11,139 bases of DNA from Temnopleurus reevesii (taxonomy: Eukaryota; Echinodermata; Echinoidea; Temnopleuroida; Temnopleuridae). Positions 1 through 7,787 of the stretch are shown here, piece after piece (position 1 is the stretch's first letter; each line of letters starts with the position of its first letter). Both the position numbers and the translations under genes were made by a program. The stretch covers positions 1-11,139 of the forward strand of contig BQKZ01013673.1 in assembly GCA_036244855.1 (NCBI GenBank), written 5' to 3'. The notes under the pieces were generated by a model. It was not told the DNA's origin and made no database searches. It worked only from the letters and a program-made list of their open reading frames with translations.

Positions 1-480
1 CACATCAACACTTTCACCATCACCCTCTCCCACACACTCACTATTATTATTATCTAACCCTGACACACAACCACATCAACACTCTCACCATCCCTCCCTC
101 ACACACTCACCATTACTATTATCTAAGCCAGACACACACCCACATCAATACTCTCACCATCACCCTTACCCACACACTAATAACCATCTAACCCAGATTT
201 AAACACCCACATCAAAACTTTCACCATTACCCTCTCCCACAAACTCACCATTACTATTATCTAACCCAGATACACACCCACATCTACAGTTTCAACATCA
301 TTCATACACATACTCACTCTTACTATCATCTAAACCCAAATACACACACGTCAATACTTTCACCATCTCACTCACCCAAACCCTTGGTATTAATATAATT
401 TAATCCGGACACAAACATAACAGTTTCACCCTCACCCACACCCTCACTATCGCAATCATCTTAACCAGACACACACCTGT
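1..480. repeat. Minisatellite, about 69-base unit, seven diverged copies
   Basis: Tandem units begin near 1, 72, 141, 208, 279, 347 and 412, giving periods of 71, 69, 67, 71, 68 and 65 bases. Each unit has the order CACATCAA, then TTTCACCATCACCCTC, CACACACTCACCATTACTA, TTATCTAACCC and AGACACACACC. The plus strand is almost free of G, so the transcribed (minus) strand is G-rich. Copies diverge toward the right and the array is probably cut by the window start. It lies in the intron after the exon 509-634. I see no open frame running through the copies. Confidence 0.9.
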
Positions 481-508
481 CTACTTATTCATCATTAATA
501 TATTTTAC

Positions 509-634
509 CTGTAAGTGCACTCTGACAAAGTCCTTCCTCTGTGTGAATTCAAAGTTACTCCTCATGAGTAGATACAAGAGAGCACAGGCTTCGTTCCTTG
601 TTGAGGCAAGCTTGGAGTTCAGATTCTTCAGAAG
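509..634 (-). CDS. DOCK9/10/11: DOCK9/10/11-like internal exon, most 3' one seen
   Basis: Exon of 126 bases, 42 codons, phase 0 at both ends. The acceptor is attccatag and the donor is gtaaaa. The peptide holds [18 protein letters not shown] followed by [10 protein letters not shown]. This is a diagnostic block of the DOCK9/10/11 group (EAsxLLYFLMRxNFxxTxxKSFVRTHLQ as I recall it). DOCK1-5 and DOCK6-8 differ here, so the subgroup call is firmer than a plain DOCK call. In the family, the following residues (VIxxVSQLIAD) lie just upstream of the DHR-2 domain that binds and unloads Cdc42. They must be encoded left of base 1. The minisatellite of the next intron ends only about 30 bases from this donor. 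Confidence 0.93.
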
Positions 635-1105
635 CTATGGAATTTATGGGAAAAATATGAAATGATAATAACATAACGTCTTGAAAGCTTGGGGTGGCTC
701 TGTGTTGCATTATTTTGTCTGTCTTTCATAGATGGAGTATACATGGATGTGTATTCATATAACAAATGGCGTGCCTAATGTGAATATTTGTATAGGATGC
801 TGGTACTGAAATGATTGTGATGCATAATTCACACAACTTATTTTCAGACAAGGGCCTTTAACGCATCATAATATGCTTGAACGAAATTACATGTGATTGT
901 GATATCAAGCCAATGTAATCTGATGCCTTCAATCTTATACAAAATTCTAATTTGTATACTTCAAAACTGAAAGCAAGTAATTTTCTTTTCATAATTATTA
1001 AAATGAGGGATATTGAAGTATTCTATAATTTAAACAGTATTAATATCTACATTCTTAAAAGAATAATTGTTTAAATGTCATATTTCTAAAAACAAAGATA
1101 CTTAC
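635..1105. other. Intron of the DOCK-like gene, no further feature seen
   Basis: A 471-base AT-rich intron between two in-phase exons. I see only scattered A/T runs and no repeat, RNA or conserved block. Confidence 0.8.
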
Positions 1106-1162
1106 CGCTAAGCAGAGATCGCCACACAGGTTTGCTGTTCCTTTGAAGAGAGGCACAGGGAA
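1106..1162 (-). CDS. DOCK9/10/11: DOCK9/10/11-like 57-base small exon
   Basis: Very short exon of 19 codons, phase 0 at both ends. The acceptor is catctag, preceded by a T-rich tract, and the donor is gtaagt. It encodes FPVPLFKGTANLCGDLCLA. Recalled DOCK-D sequences have KFPSxFxxGxADMCAALCYE at this point, so the FP, Phe, Gly, Ala and both Cys positions are kept. It continues without a gap into LLKNLNSKL of the next exon (CYEVLKCCNSKL in the family). Its size makes it easy to miss. It sits alone between a 3,613-base intron and a 471-base intron, so correct annotation of the gene depends on this exon. Because the length is a multiple of three, skipping it would keep the frame but delete a conserved helix. 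Confidence 0.9.
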
Positions 1163-1525
1163 CTAGATGAAAGAAATAAATAAAAATTATTACTACCAAT
1201 AAACATCAACTTCAGTTGGATTCTATAACAGAACACTCATATAAAAATGTCATGATCAATTCTGACGATTCTCACGTAACACAGAGGGAAACAAATACGA
1301 TACACTCAAGCACGTTTGTTACCGTTTTGTATTAACAACTTGACATAGAGAAGAAAGAGTGGAATAACTTCTTGCCTATAGCAAATTATTCTTATACGAT
1401 TTTATTTGAGCACCACAGACTTCTGAAGCATACACAAACCATGGCACCTCAGTAACAAATAAATAAATACAAATTCTGATTTGTGGCATAAGATAAGATA
1501 CATGCTCATTGTAATCTTGATTTAT

Positions 1526-2087
1526 GACTCTGGTCACAATAGCATTCATGAATATTTAGGTGGTTACTCATAGTCATTTTCATCCTTTTAAAGGGCCATT
1601 CATTGAGAAAACAGCCAACAGGCAATTTCACATACAAAAGTTTGCAAAACAGTTTGAGGAAAGATTCAAAGGAAAAGATGTCAAAGATCATCAATGAAAT
1701 CAGAATGAGCCATGCTAGACTGTGTGCCTTTTGACAGACGTGTCAGAATAGAATTTTGAAGGTTTCATAAATATGAAAAAATAGAGAAAAGTTTGTTTCG
1801 TGTTTTGACTGTGGCCATAATAGCATTCATGAATAACAAGTTGGTTACTCATAGTTATTTTCATCATTTTATGTGCCATTCATTGAGAAAACAGCCAACA
1901 GGCATGGTCATATACAAAAGTTTCCAAAACCATTAGAGAAATGATTGAAAGGAAAAAGATGTCAAAGTTCATAATTCAAATCAGAATGAGCCATGCCAGA
2001 CTGTGTGGCTCTTGACAGAAATGTCAGAAAAGAATTTTCAGAAAAATGGTCATATTTTCATAAACATGAAGAAATTAGAGAAAAGTT
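1526..2087. repeat. Intronic tandem duplication, period about 281 bases
   Basis: Copy A (about 1526-1793) and copy B (about 1807-2087) are direct repeats. Both contain ATAGCATTCATGAATA, then GGTTACTCATAGT, CCATTCATTGAGAAAACAGC, CAACAGGCA, AAGGAAAA, AATCAGAATGAGCCATGC and AGACTGTGTG in the same order. The offset is 281 bases over most of the length and grows to about 294 near the end, because copy B carries extra bases near its 3' side. Point differences are frequent, so this is not recent. I see no terminal repeats or coding sequence, and the short minus-strand frame over copy A is interrupted in copy B. Confidence 0.9.
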
Positions 2088-2363
2088 AGGTCCACAAGTT
2101 AAATTTTATTTGTACATGCATAACAACAAAGAATAGTAAAAGGAAAAATGAAAAATATATAATTATAAATATAGAAATGCACCTCTCCTAATTCCGTATA
2201 TCAAAATGTACATGTTATAATACATATTTTAAAGTTATGAATATATATTTCGAAAAATTGGAAGCTTATTTCACCCATAATGACACAGAGTACACGGAAA
2301 CATGATGGGTAAATTTTGCAATTCAAAACAGGATAACAGTACTGTATGTATGTCAATATTTTA

Positions 2364-2624
2364 GTGAAAAGATATATTCGCGATTTCAGACCAATTCAAC
2401 ACATTGGTGTGTTGTTATTTTCCCTTTTTGTCAGTGTTTGTAAACATATGAATGGGCAACATACAGTGTACATGTGGAAATTTACGCGCAGCCAAGACCC
2501 CAAAATTTTAGCGTAAAGATATTTTCACAATTTCAGACCAGTTCAACACATTGGCCTGTTGTTATGTTCACTTTTTGTCAGTGTTTGCACACTTATGATT
2601 GGAAAATTTTGCGAGCCAAGACCT
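2364..2624. repeat. Second intronic tandem duplication, period about 147 bases
   Basis: Copy A (2364-2501) and copy B (about 2511-2624) share TTTCAGACCA, TTCAACACATTGG, TGTTGTTAT, TTTTTGTCAGTGTTTG and GCCAAGACC in the same order. The offset is 147 bases at CAGACCA and about 120 at GCCAAGACC, so copy B lacks roughly 25 bases present in copy A around ACATACAGTGTACATG. It is independent of the duplication at 1526-2087. No gene or mobile-element signature is visible. Confidence 0.85.
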
Positions 2625-2924
2625 CTTAATTAGGAAAAATAAAAGTACCAAAGAAAATTTCAGCTTATACAATAGTAATTTCGATCTAGGATGGAGTGTT
2701 TTTTGGTTCGCATGGATGGACGTGGGCCAATTATTTCTGCTTTCACGTGGCTGATACAGTAGTATAAATAACACACCTAAAAAAACTGTACATAAATACA
2801 TAGAGGCAGTGATAAAGGCAGTGCGTTATTACAAAGATATACAAAGAAGTGAAGATTCATTCAAAGCTAGAAGAGTTATTAAGAAGCTGCTCGTGTTGCA
2901 ACATGATTCCACAAAAATGCTGAA

Positions 2925-2944
2925 AGGTCAAAGGTCAGAGGTCA
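2925..2944 (+). promoter_or_regulatory. Three AGGTCA half-sites spaced by one base (DR1-type array)
   Basis: Perfect AGGTCA hexamers occur at 2925-2930, 2932-2937 and 2939-2944, separated by single bases A and G. One-base-spaced AGGTCA repeats are the known DR1 binding form of nuclear receptors such as HNF4, RXR, PPAR and COUP-TF. The sequence pattern is certain. Regulatory use inside this intron is inference, since AGGTCA repeats also occur as plain repeat DNA in invertebrates. Confidence 0.45.
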
Positions 2945-3023
2945 ATCACGATGCCTACACACCGGATAAGACTGATCGGGGGAATAAAAATATGAGTTGG
3001 TCTCGTCTCCAGTGTAGAAGACA

Positions 3024-3080
3024 CGGCGATGTCGATGATGACCATGATATCGATGACGATGTCGATGCTGGTGCTGTCGC
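3024..3080. repeat. Imperfect GATGTC/GATGAC simple repeat
   Basis: GAT and GAC triplets are reiterated (GATGTCGATGATGACC, then ATCGATGACGATGTCGATG). In one plus frame this reads as an Asp-rich tail of a 93-codon open frame at 2809-3090, which has no family match I recognise and no splice or codon support. I treat that frame as chance. Confidence 0.7.
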
Positions 3081-3160
3081 TTGGGGATGATGTAAAGGTC
3101 ATCCTCGTACTCGTCCCAATCTGACTATATAGAAGGGATTATAAAGACCAGGACTTGGGT

Positions 3161-3289
3161 ATACAATACAATATGATACTGCACAATACAATACAATAAG
3201 ATACAATACAATACGATACAATACAGTACAATACAATATGGTACAGTAAAATAAAATATAATACAATATGATTTACATTACAATACAAT
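3161..3289. repeat. ATACA pentanucleotide microsatellite, degenerate
   Basis: About 130 bases built from ATACA/ATACAATACA units with scattered variants (ATACG, GATAC, GTACA, AATAT). The purest run is about 3184-3240. It is followed directly by the less AT-biased block at 3300-3570. Confidence 0.9.
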
Positions 3290-3439
3290 GTATTATTATC
3301 AATATGAGCGTTTTAAGCGGTGCATTTAATTCGCGTATTGTATTCCCTTCATTTCCCGTCATGCCAATTTTTACCGTATTACACGACAGAACAAATTCCC
3401 TGTAGGCTCCCGTGTTTTATTTGCCTCCAACATTATGCC

Positions 3440-3580
3440 ATGTGTCACGGCTTCAATTTCACGCATGCGCAAATCAGTGATCAGCTGCGCGAAGAACTCT
3501 CACAAAATCCCATAGGCTTTATACGTGTATCGATCGCGCGAAATTTGTTTTGATTTTGTTCGTGATCAAAATGGCAGCGA
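3440..3580 (+). promoter_or_regulatory. CpG-bearing promoter-like block before a broken reading frame
   Basis: This stretch keeps many CG dinucleotides in otherwise CG-poor intron. It holds ACGCATGCGCA at 3461-3471, close to the NRF1 palindrome, then CGATCGCGCGAAA, and then TCAAAATGGCAGCG at 3567-3580, a form of the YY1-type AAnATGGCnGC motif that overlaps the possible ATG at 3571. The combination is typical of TATA-less animal promoters. Activity is not shown, and the frame downstream is broken. Confidence 0.35.
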
Positions 3581-3731
3581 ATAGGTCTCGATTCGCTTCG
3601 TTAACCGAGGAGGATTTTGAGGAGATTATAAGATTAAAAGACGCGGAAAATACTTGAGAAAATCAACACATGTTGCTGTGACAATATTCCGGTCAGTCTC
3701 AAGTGTTAAGTCAAGAAACAAATCAGGATGA
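3571..3731 (+). pseudogene. Relic resembling the N-terminus of a Crypton-type (tyrosine recombinase) element protein
   Basis: From the ATG at 3571 the frame reads 28 codons, including RFASLTEEDFEEIIRLKDAE, and stops at TGA 3655-3657. Two bases are out of register after that. Starting at 3660 another frame reads KSTHVAVTIFRSVSSVKSRN and stops at 3729. Joined in order, the pattern RFA-LTEED-I-KDAENT, then KST-AV-IFR, is the one I associate with the first 50 residues of many invertebrate proteins with Crypton-like/DUF3504 tyrosine-recombinase domains (the KIAA1958/QRICH1/ZMYM-related group). No catalytic Arg-His-Arg-Tyr core is visible, so only the N-terminal piece survives, lying opposite to the host gene. 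The assignment is from memory of the pattern and needs a search. A decayed retrocopy of a related host gene is the alternative. Confidence 0.5.
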
Positions 3732-3795
3732 TGCCCTTGGATCAGCCGAAGGAAACAACAACAATGCACTAGCTCGGACCGCTGTGTTTAATTAA

Positions 3796-3900
3796 GTGTT
3801 GGAATACAGAACTCAGTCAGTGTATTGGATTGTTGGATGTACATTTACAAGACAGTGTGTCATGGGAGATCAGCCTTCTGGTACTTATACAATAATACCG
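3796..3900 (+). other. 35-codon stop-free stretch ending at a consensus donor
   Basis: After TAA at 3793-3795 the plus frame, the same frame as the ATG at 3571, is open for 35 codons. It contains SVYWIVGCTFTRQCVMGDQP and reaches GTAAGT at 3901, a near-perfect 5' splice site. The composition (Trp, two Cys, Gly, Pro) looks more like coding sequence than the flanks do. I recognise no family. It may be the rest of the relic at 3571-3731 or chance. Confidence 0.25.
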
Positions 3901-3937
3901 GTAAGTCAAAAGCTATGTTAAGATAATAATAATTATA

Positions 3938-4041
3938 TTGGATGGCTTTATTTCATGAAATACCGGGAATATTGCACTCGTTAGGGCCAATATTGCACGA
4001 ATCGTGCAATATTCCCTGGTATTCCATTCATTGCCATCCAA
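3938..4041. mobile_element. 104-base hairpin MITE flanked by TA, with a nested palindrome
   Basis: The left arm 3938-3977 begins TTGGATGGC and ends GGGAATATTGCAC. The right arm 4004-4041 is its reverse complement with a few mismatches and a two-base length difference, ending GCCATCCAA. TA stands immediately outside both ends (3936-3937 and 4042-4043), as expected for a TA-targeting Tc1/mariner-type MITE. Inside, 3989-4013 is a perfect 25-base palindrome (12+1+12, AATATTGCACGA on each side of one A), so AATATTGCAC or its complement occurs three times. No coding capacity. A chance origin of arms this long is not credible, but the superfamily is inference from the TA alone. Confidence 0.75.
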
Positions 4042-4775
4042 TATTATATAAACATAATACAATAACCTATTCTCAGTTCAGAATACATGTTCATATCATA
4101 GAAAGAATGCATATAGTGTTCAATGCACATGGATATTCTTTGAAAAAAACCTTAGAATGATTCTTGCATCAAATTGGATAATATGTTTATTGGTGATGTA
4201 CCAGAGTTTTAGAGATCTCTTGCATGCATCTAATAAAGGTAGAAGGCGCTCAGATTGGGAAATACATATATCATTCTAAAGGTCCAAGTGACTTGTATGA
4301 ATTTTCCCCAGTATTGCCTTACAATTTGGGAACTTGGAGCTCTGAACTTAGAATAGAGAAAAGTGATAATTTTTGTTGAGTGAATCAAGACTTTTGGCCA
4401 TATGTTGAGTGTATGTACAATTATGAAAAGTCTTTGAAGAAGCAGTTTACACGTTCAAAGCACACAATATAGAAGTGAAAAGAAAAATTTTGTTTAAACA
4501 TCTCACATTGGCACCATTTATCATCATTCAGAATCCATTATAAATAGCCAATCATATAGCACTGAAATCAGAAACCCTGGGCAAATGAAAATATGTAAGT
4601 TGAAAATTTACTTTCTGTTTAACTACATAAATATTCAAAAAAATGTTTACCTTAACCAGTTTGAAAGAGTGTTAAGAGGATTAAACAAATGGAAAATCAT
4701 AAAATAAACAATATGACGCAAGACACAAATTGATTGAATATATTCTCAAAATTAGGGGGAGAAAAATAAACTTAC
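4042..4775. other. Remainder of the 3.6 kb intron, nothing further seen
   Basis: AT-rich intron sequence between the hairpin element and the exon at 4776. Short minus and plus frames are interrupted and match nothing I know. Confidence 0.6.
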
Positions 4776-4913
4776 CCTATTTAGGAATAGCCGCAGTGAA
4801 CTGAAGACATTCTTGAGTGTTGACTCTGACTGACCCGTGTGTAGGAAACTTATGAAGATATCGATCACTTTCCTCATCAAGGGATTGTTTCCATCAGCAC
4901 TGTCCATTGCAGT
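4776..4913 (-). CDS. DOCK9/10/11: DOCK9/10/11-like internal exon with NPLMRKV motif
   Basis: Exon of 138 bases, exactly 46 codons, phase 0 at both ends. The acceptor is ttaacag and the donor is gtaagt, a consensus match. The peptide reads through GNNPLMRKVIDIFISFL, then GQSESTLKNVFSSLRLFLNR. Recalled DOCK9 has HNPLMKKVFDVYLCFLQ followed by QSExALKNVFTALRSLIYK, so nearly every conserved position is present and no gap is needed. This is helical repeat sequence of the linker that packs ahead of the DHR-2 exchange domain. The Lys-Asn-Val-Phe helix appears intact. The exon is followed in the transcript by the largest intron of the set (3,613 bases), which holds most of the repeats in the window. 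I see no frameshift or stop, so the gene looks functional here. Confidence 0.92.
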
Positions 4914-5343
4914 CTGTTAATGTTCAAAAGAGAAACAACAATTTTACAAAATGTGCAAACAAAAACAAATGAGCTTGAAATTTCCTAACCGTTCCTCCGT
5001 AACACAATGCATTGCTGTTATTTTCTTCTTTTTCTTGATTTTCTTTTTTTTCTAAATTTCTTTGGTATGGGTGAAGTGAAATAGCCTAGATGAATTAGAA
5101 TATAAGGGACATACATTGTATATGCAAACTGTGTCTATTACAGTGATACAAATAATTGTTTTTGAAAGGGAATACCTTTAATCAAAGAATATAAATCATA
5201 AATTAATGGATACACCAAAACAGCATTCTTTAGAGAATTGTACATACACTCTTTACAATTAATCCCTACACATGATGAAGAGATTAAATTGTGTAATGAG
5301 TGTAGGTAATCTTGTCAAAATAGTACTGGAGGTTTATACAAAC
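4914..5343. other. Intron with a pyrimidine-rich run
   Basis: A 430-base intron between in-phase exons. The only distinct feature is a T/C-rich run at about 5017-5065 on the plus strand, which is purine-rich in the transcript and therefore is not a polypyrimidine tract for this gene. Confidence 0.75.
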
Positions 5344-5459
5344 CTTGAAGTTAGTACAGTAGAGACCCATAACATCTAAGATGATCATGCCACATTCCGA
5401 GGCAAGGTTAGCCTCCTGATTGATCCTTTGAGTGGCGTCGGATTCTGTCAATGCAGCAA
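5344..5459 (-). CDS. DOCK9/10/11: DOCK9/10/11-like internal exon with the EAN motif
   Basis: Exon of 116 bases. The first two bases complete a Val codon begun in the exon at 6035-6141, followed by 38 codons ending exactly at a codon border. The acceptor is attttag. The donor is gtttgt, the weakest of the five but still GT. The peptide includes RINQEANLASECGMIILDVM. This corresponds to the conserved EAN-(I/L)-A-(T/S)-E helix of DOCK-D proteins (EANIATEVCLTxLD as I recall DOCK9), part of the armadillo-like helical linker before DHR-2. No stop interrupts the frame, and both phases fit the neighbouring exons. The preceding intron is 575 bases and the following one 430 bases. The family assignment rests on recalled homologues rather than a search, but the motif and phase agreement make it secure. 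Confidence 0.9.
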
Positions 5460-6034
5460 CTAAAATAAATAGAAAATCACCAAATAGTCACGGTTACAAA
5501 TTATCAAAAGTAAATGAGCAAACTCTTTCAAAGAAATTATGGGTGTGAGTTTCACAAACAAACTGTTGGCCCCATTTCAGCAGAGAAACAAAGATGTAGG
5601 ATTATGATCTTTCTTTATTATCCCAAAATAAAAAAAAAGTACCATATTGTAAATGAGATAGCTTTATAGCTTTATCAGTTGAGAGGTGATACCATTTCAA
5701 AAGTTTTAAGGACCAGATCTTTTTTGATGCACTACTGCTTGATCCTGAATTATCAAGTACCTGCACCTTAAAAAGAAAGAGCAAGCTTTTGGTCAATTCT
5801 AACCAAACCTATAAAAGTACATACATGACATGTGTGTGTGAACTTCCTGCATTTTTTCTTCTTCAAAAACATAATTTTTATGACCATTTATAACTTTATG
5901 ATAACAAATGCTTCATTAAATCTACTTTAAACAATTAAATTAGACCAAAATAATTATAAAATTTAAAATAACACCATAAAGGGAAGAAAATGACACTGGA
6001 AAATTACAGCACAATATTTTGGAAATTTGCTCAC
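5460..6034. other. 575-base intron, no exon accepted
   Basis: AT-rich intron between the exons ending at 6035 and starting at 5459. A minus-strand open frame at 5602-5796 contains a Ser-rich stretch, but splice phase and homologue length speak against an exon (see rejected items). Confidence 0.75.
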
Positions 6035-6141
6035 CTAGGGGAAGATCTCCGACTTCAACAAGAGACCTTGTCTGAGGTAACCTCTTGAGAGCGACAGGCA
6101 GAGTGCGGCTTCGTTCACTGGATGTCGGTTTTTCACGCAGT
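6035..6141 (-). CDS. DOCK9/10/11: DOCK9/10/11-like (zizimin) internal exon, most 5' one seen
   Basis: First exon of the chain in transcription order, 107 bases. It opens with one base completing a codon, then 35 codons, and leaves one base (G) for the next exon. The acceptor is tttcag and the donor is gtgagc, a strong pair. The peptide contains SERSRTLPVALKRLPQTRSL. As I recall human DOCK9/10/11, the same place carries a Ser/Arg-rich stretch with a TLPV or TLPM motif followed by RLQQLGSL, so this is the variable linker before the pre-DHR-2 helices. Joined to the next exon, the distance from RLPQ to the EAN motif equals that in my recollection of human DOCK9 (38 residues), which argues against a missing exon between them. 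DOCK-D proteins activate Cdc42 (DOCK10 also Rac) at membranes. The Ser/Arg content would suit phosphorylation, which is inference. The stop-free frame continues upstream to about 6206 but is intronic beyond 6141. Confidence 0.85.
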
Positions 6142-7660
6142 CTGAAATAATTGAAAACAGTTATATTTAGCTTTATTAGCAAGATATCTTCATCCAAATT
6201 CTTCATCCACCATAAATGTTGGTTGTAAATATATGTATCCTAATACTTGATCCAAATTCAGAACACGCTAAACCTGTTGATTAGATGTCAAGTAATTTCA
6301 GTCTCATGTTTCGGACTAAATGCATCCACGAGCTCATATTCTGTACATTTGTGGATTTGTGTAAAAAAATTAAGATAGACTCAAAGAATTGTTTTGGTCT
6401 ATTCAGTATAAGTATAACTTACATGTATAGTATATGTATAAAGAGTTGGTCAGGGATTATAAATAGAATAAAGTTAAATGAAAGTAGGATTCAAGGAATC
6501 GGTATTACAAGAAATTTCAGCACAAGTAAAAAGCATTCTGCATTCCAACGTTAAAAAAAGGACATTCGGCAGAATATTAAGATGTTCAAATTATTTAACA
6601 GGTAAAAAATTATTGAAAAGCAAAAAGATATTGAAAGAACAAAGAAAGGAAAGATGGTCAAAATGCAATATTAAAGGAAAATTCCAATGAGATTACGAAA
6701 CATAATCCCTCATCAAAGTTAAATATTTTGAAAATCTTATTCTTGGGTTTAGAAGTGAAAGGATAAGAAAATAATTCATACAAATTGGATTACATTGAAG
6801 ATTTGAGATTAATGTAAATGGTATAAGAGAGAATATTATGCGAGTCAAGTATTCATCAATGCAAAACCACATTCCCATGCAAACATGATAGCAGAGAGAA
6901 CTTAATTTGGCCATTTTTTTTTACACATTGTACGAAAATGAATGATGAAGATCGAACATGATAAACATTTTAGATGGTAGAAATCTACAGCTATGACCTG
7001 ATAAAGTAAATCATAATTACAGCTACTGAAAGGGGATGTTTTAATGATTTTAATAGTCCACATAAATCAAATTGGGCATGTACAATGTAGGGATGCCTTC
7101 TAAAGAGGCAGAAACCTTGATTTCATTTGCCCTTTATCTTATTTTCTGATTCAATTAATTTTCTTTTTAAATTTGGACCTGTCCAACAAAAGCCAAGATT
7201 TTTACGCTGAAAAGTCATGTTAGCTATAAAGGTAAAATGTAAAACTTTTAGCTCATTGTTAAGCCTGAACATAAAGTGGGGTAGCCTTTATGGGAAATTA
7301 CTATGTCCATAACAGATTACAAAAATTTGTTCATATGATTACTGTTAACAGTCAACTATAAAATTGCTATATATTTCCAATAGATGCTAGTAGGAAGTGA
7401 CATGGAATATAAGCATTAGATCACTACTCCACTTTATCAATATGAGGCAAAAAAACTAATCTGAAAGTTCTGAGTCTCTAGCAAGCTTACAGTAGGTGTA
7501 AAGCTTATTTGTGAAGAAAAAAAGTCTCAAACGTACTTGCGCAGATTAATTTGAACAGAGCAAGCTTTACCTGATTTGACATCAAAATTTTTAGGGAAAT
7601 GTTATGTTACCATCCTTTTTGACTTTCAGAATTTGGGCCCTGGAAAACTTCCTATTCTTA
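6142..7660. other. Probable long 5'-side intron, nothing identified
   Basis: AT-rich sequence upstream of the exon at 6035-6141 in transcription sense. I checked the GTAAG-like and GTGAG-like donors I could find on the minus strand (for example near 6424, 7535, 7571). All candidate exons contained stops in every frame or were too short. The plus frames at 6285-6690 are A-rich and look like chance. Confidence 0.6.
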
Positions 7661-7667
7661 CCTTTTA

Positions 7668-7787
7668 TACACTTTTACAAAAGTGTAAAGGATCCAACAT
7701 ATCCTTTTTCGTCAATACAGTGTCCTATTTTCAGTATTAAAAACAATCCTACTACATAGGATAAAATCCTACTGGTTGGCAGCTCTG
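7668..7787 (-). mobile_element. Possible transposon end, hAT-like CAGAGCTGCCAAC terminus with hairpin
   Basis: Read on the minus strand from 7787, the sequence begins CAGAGCTGCCAACCAGTAGG, a CAG-R-G-type end like those of many hAT transposons. It continues with repeated TAGGAT/ATCCTA words and, at 7668-7687, a perfect 20-base palindrome (9+2+9, TACACTTTT and its complement). No partner end or target duplication was found to the left, so this may be a solo or truncated end. The terminus resembles those of the element at 9883-10283 (GCCAAC shared). Confidence 0.3.

Noticed and set aside
2809..3090. 93-codon plus-strand frame with Asp-rich end
   Set aside because: The acidic tail comes from a GAT/GAC simple repeat and the middle covers the AGGTCA array. 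No recognisable domain or splice support.
3942..4160. 72-codon plus-strand frame
   Set aside because: It runs through the hairpin MITE. The repeated peptide pieces come from the inverted arms.
5602..5796. 64-codon minus-strand frame with a Ser-rich segment, as a cassette exon between 5459 and 6035
   Set aside because: A phase-1 to phase-1 exon starting at the better AG sites meets a TGA at once. The only workable borders are weak. Without it, the spacing between conserved RL.Q and EAN blocks already equals that recalled for human DOCK9.
6285..6914. Several frames of 70-89 codons on both strands
   Set aside because: A-rich or T-rich chance frames that overlap each other, with no family pattern and no splice support.
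7560..7660. Minus-strand donors at 7571 and 7660 (gtaaag, gtaaga)
   Set aside because: The stretches before both donors contain stops in all frames within about 50 bases, so no exon fits.
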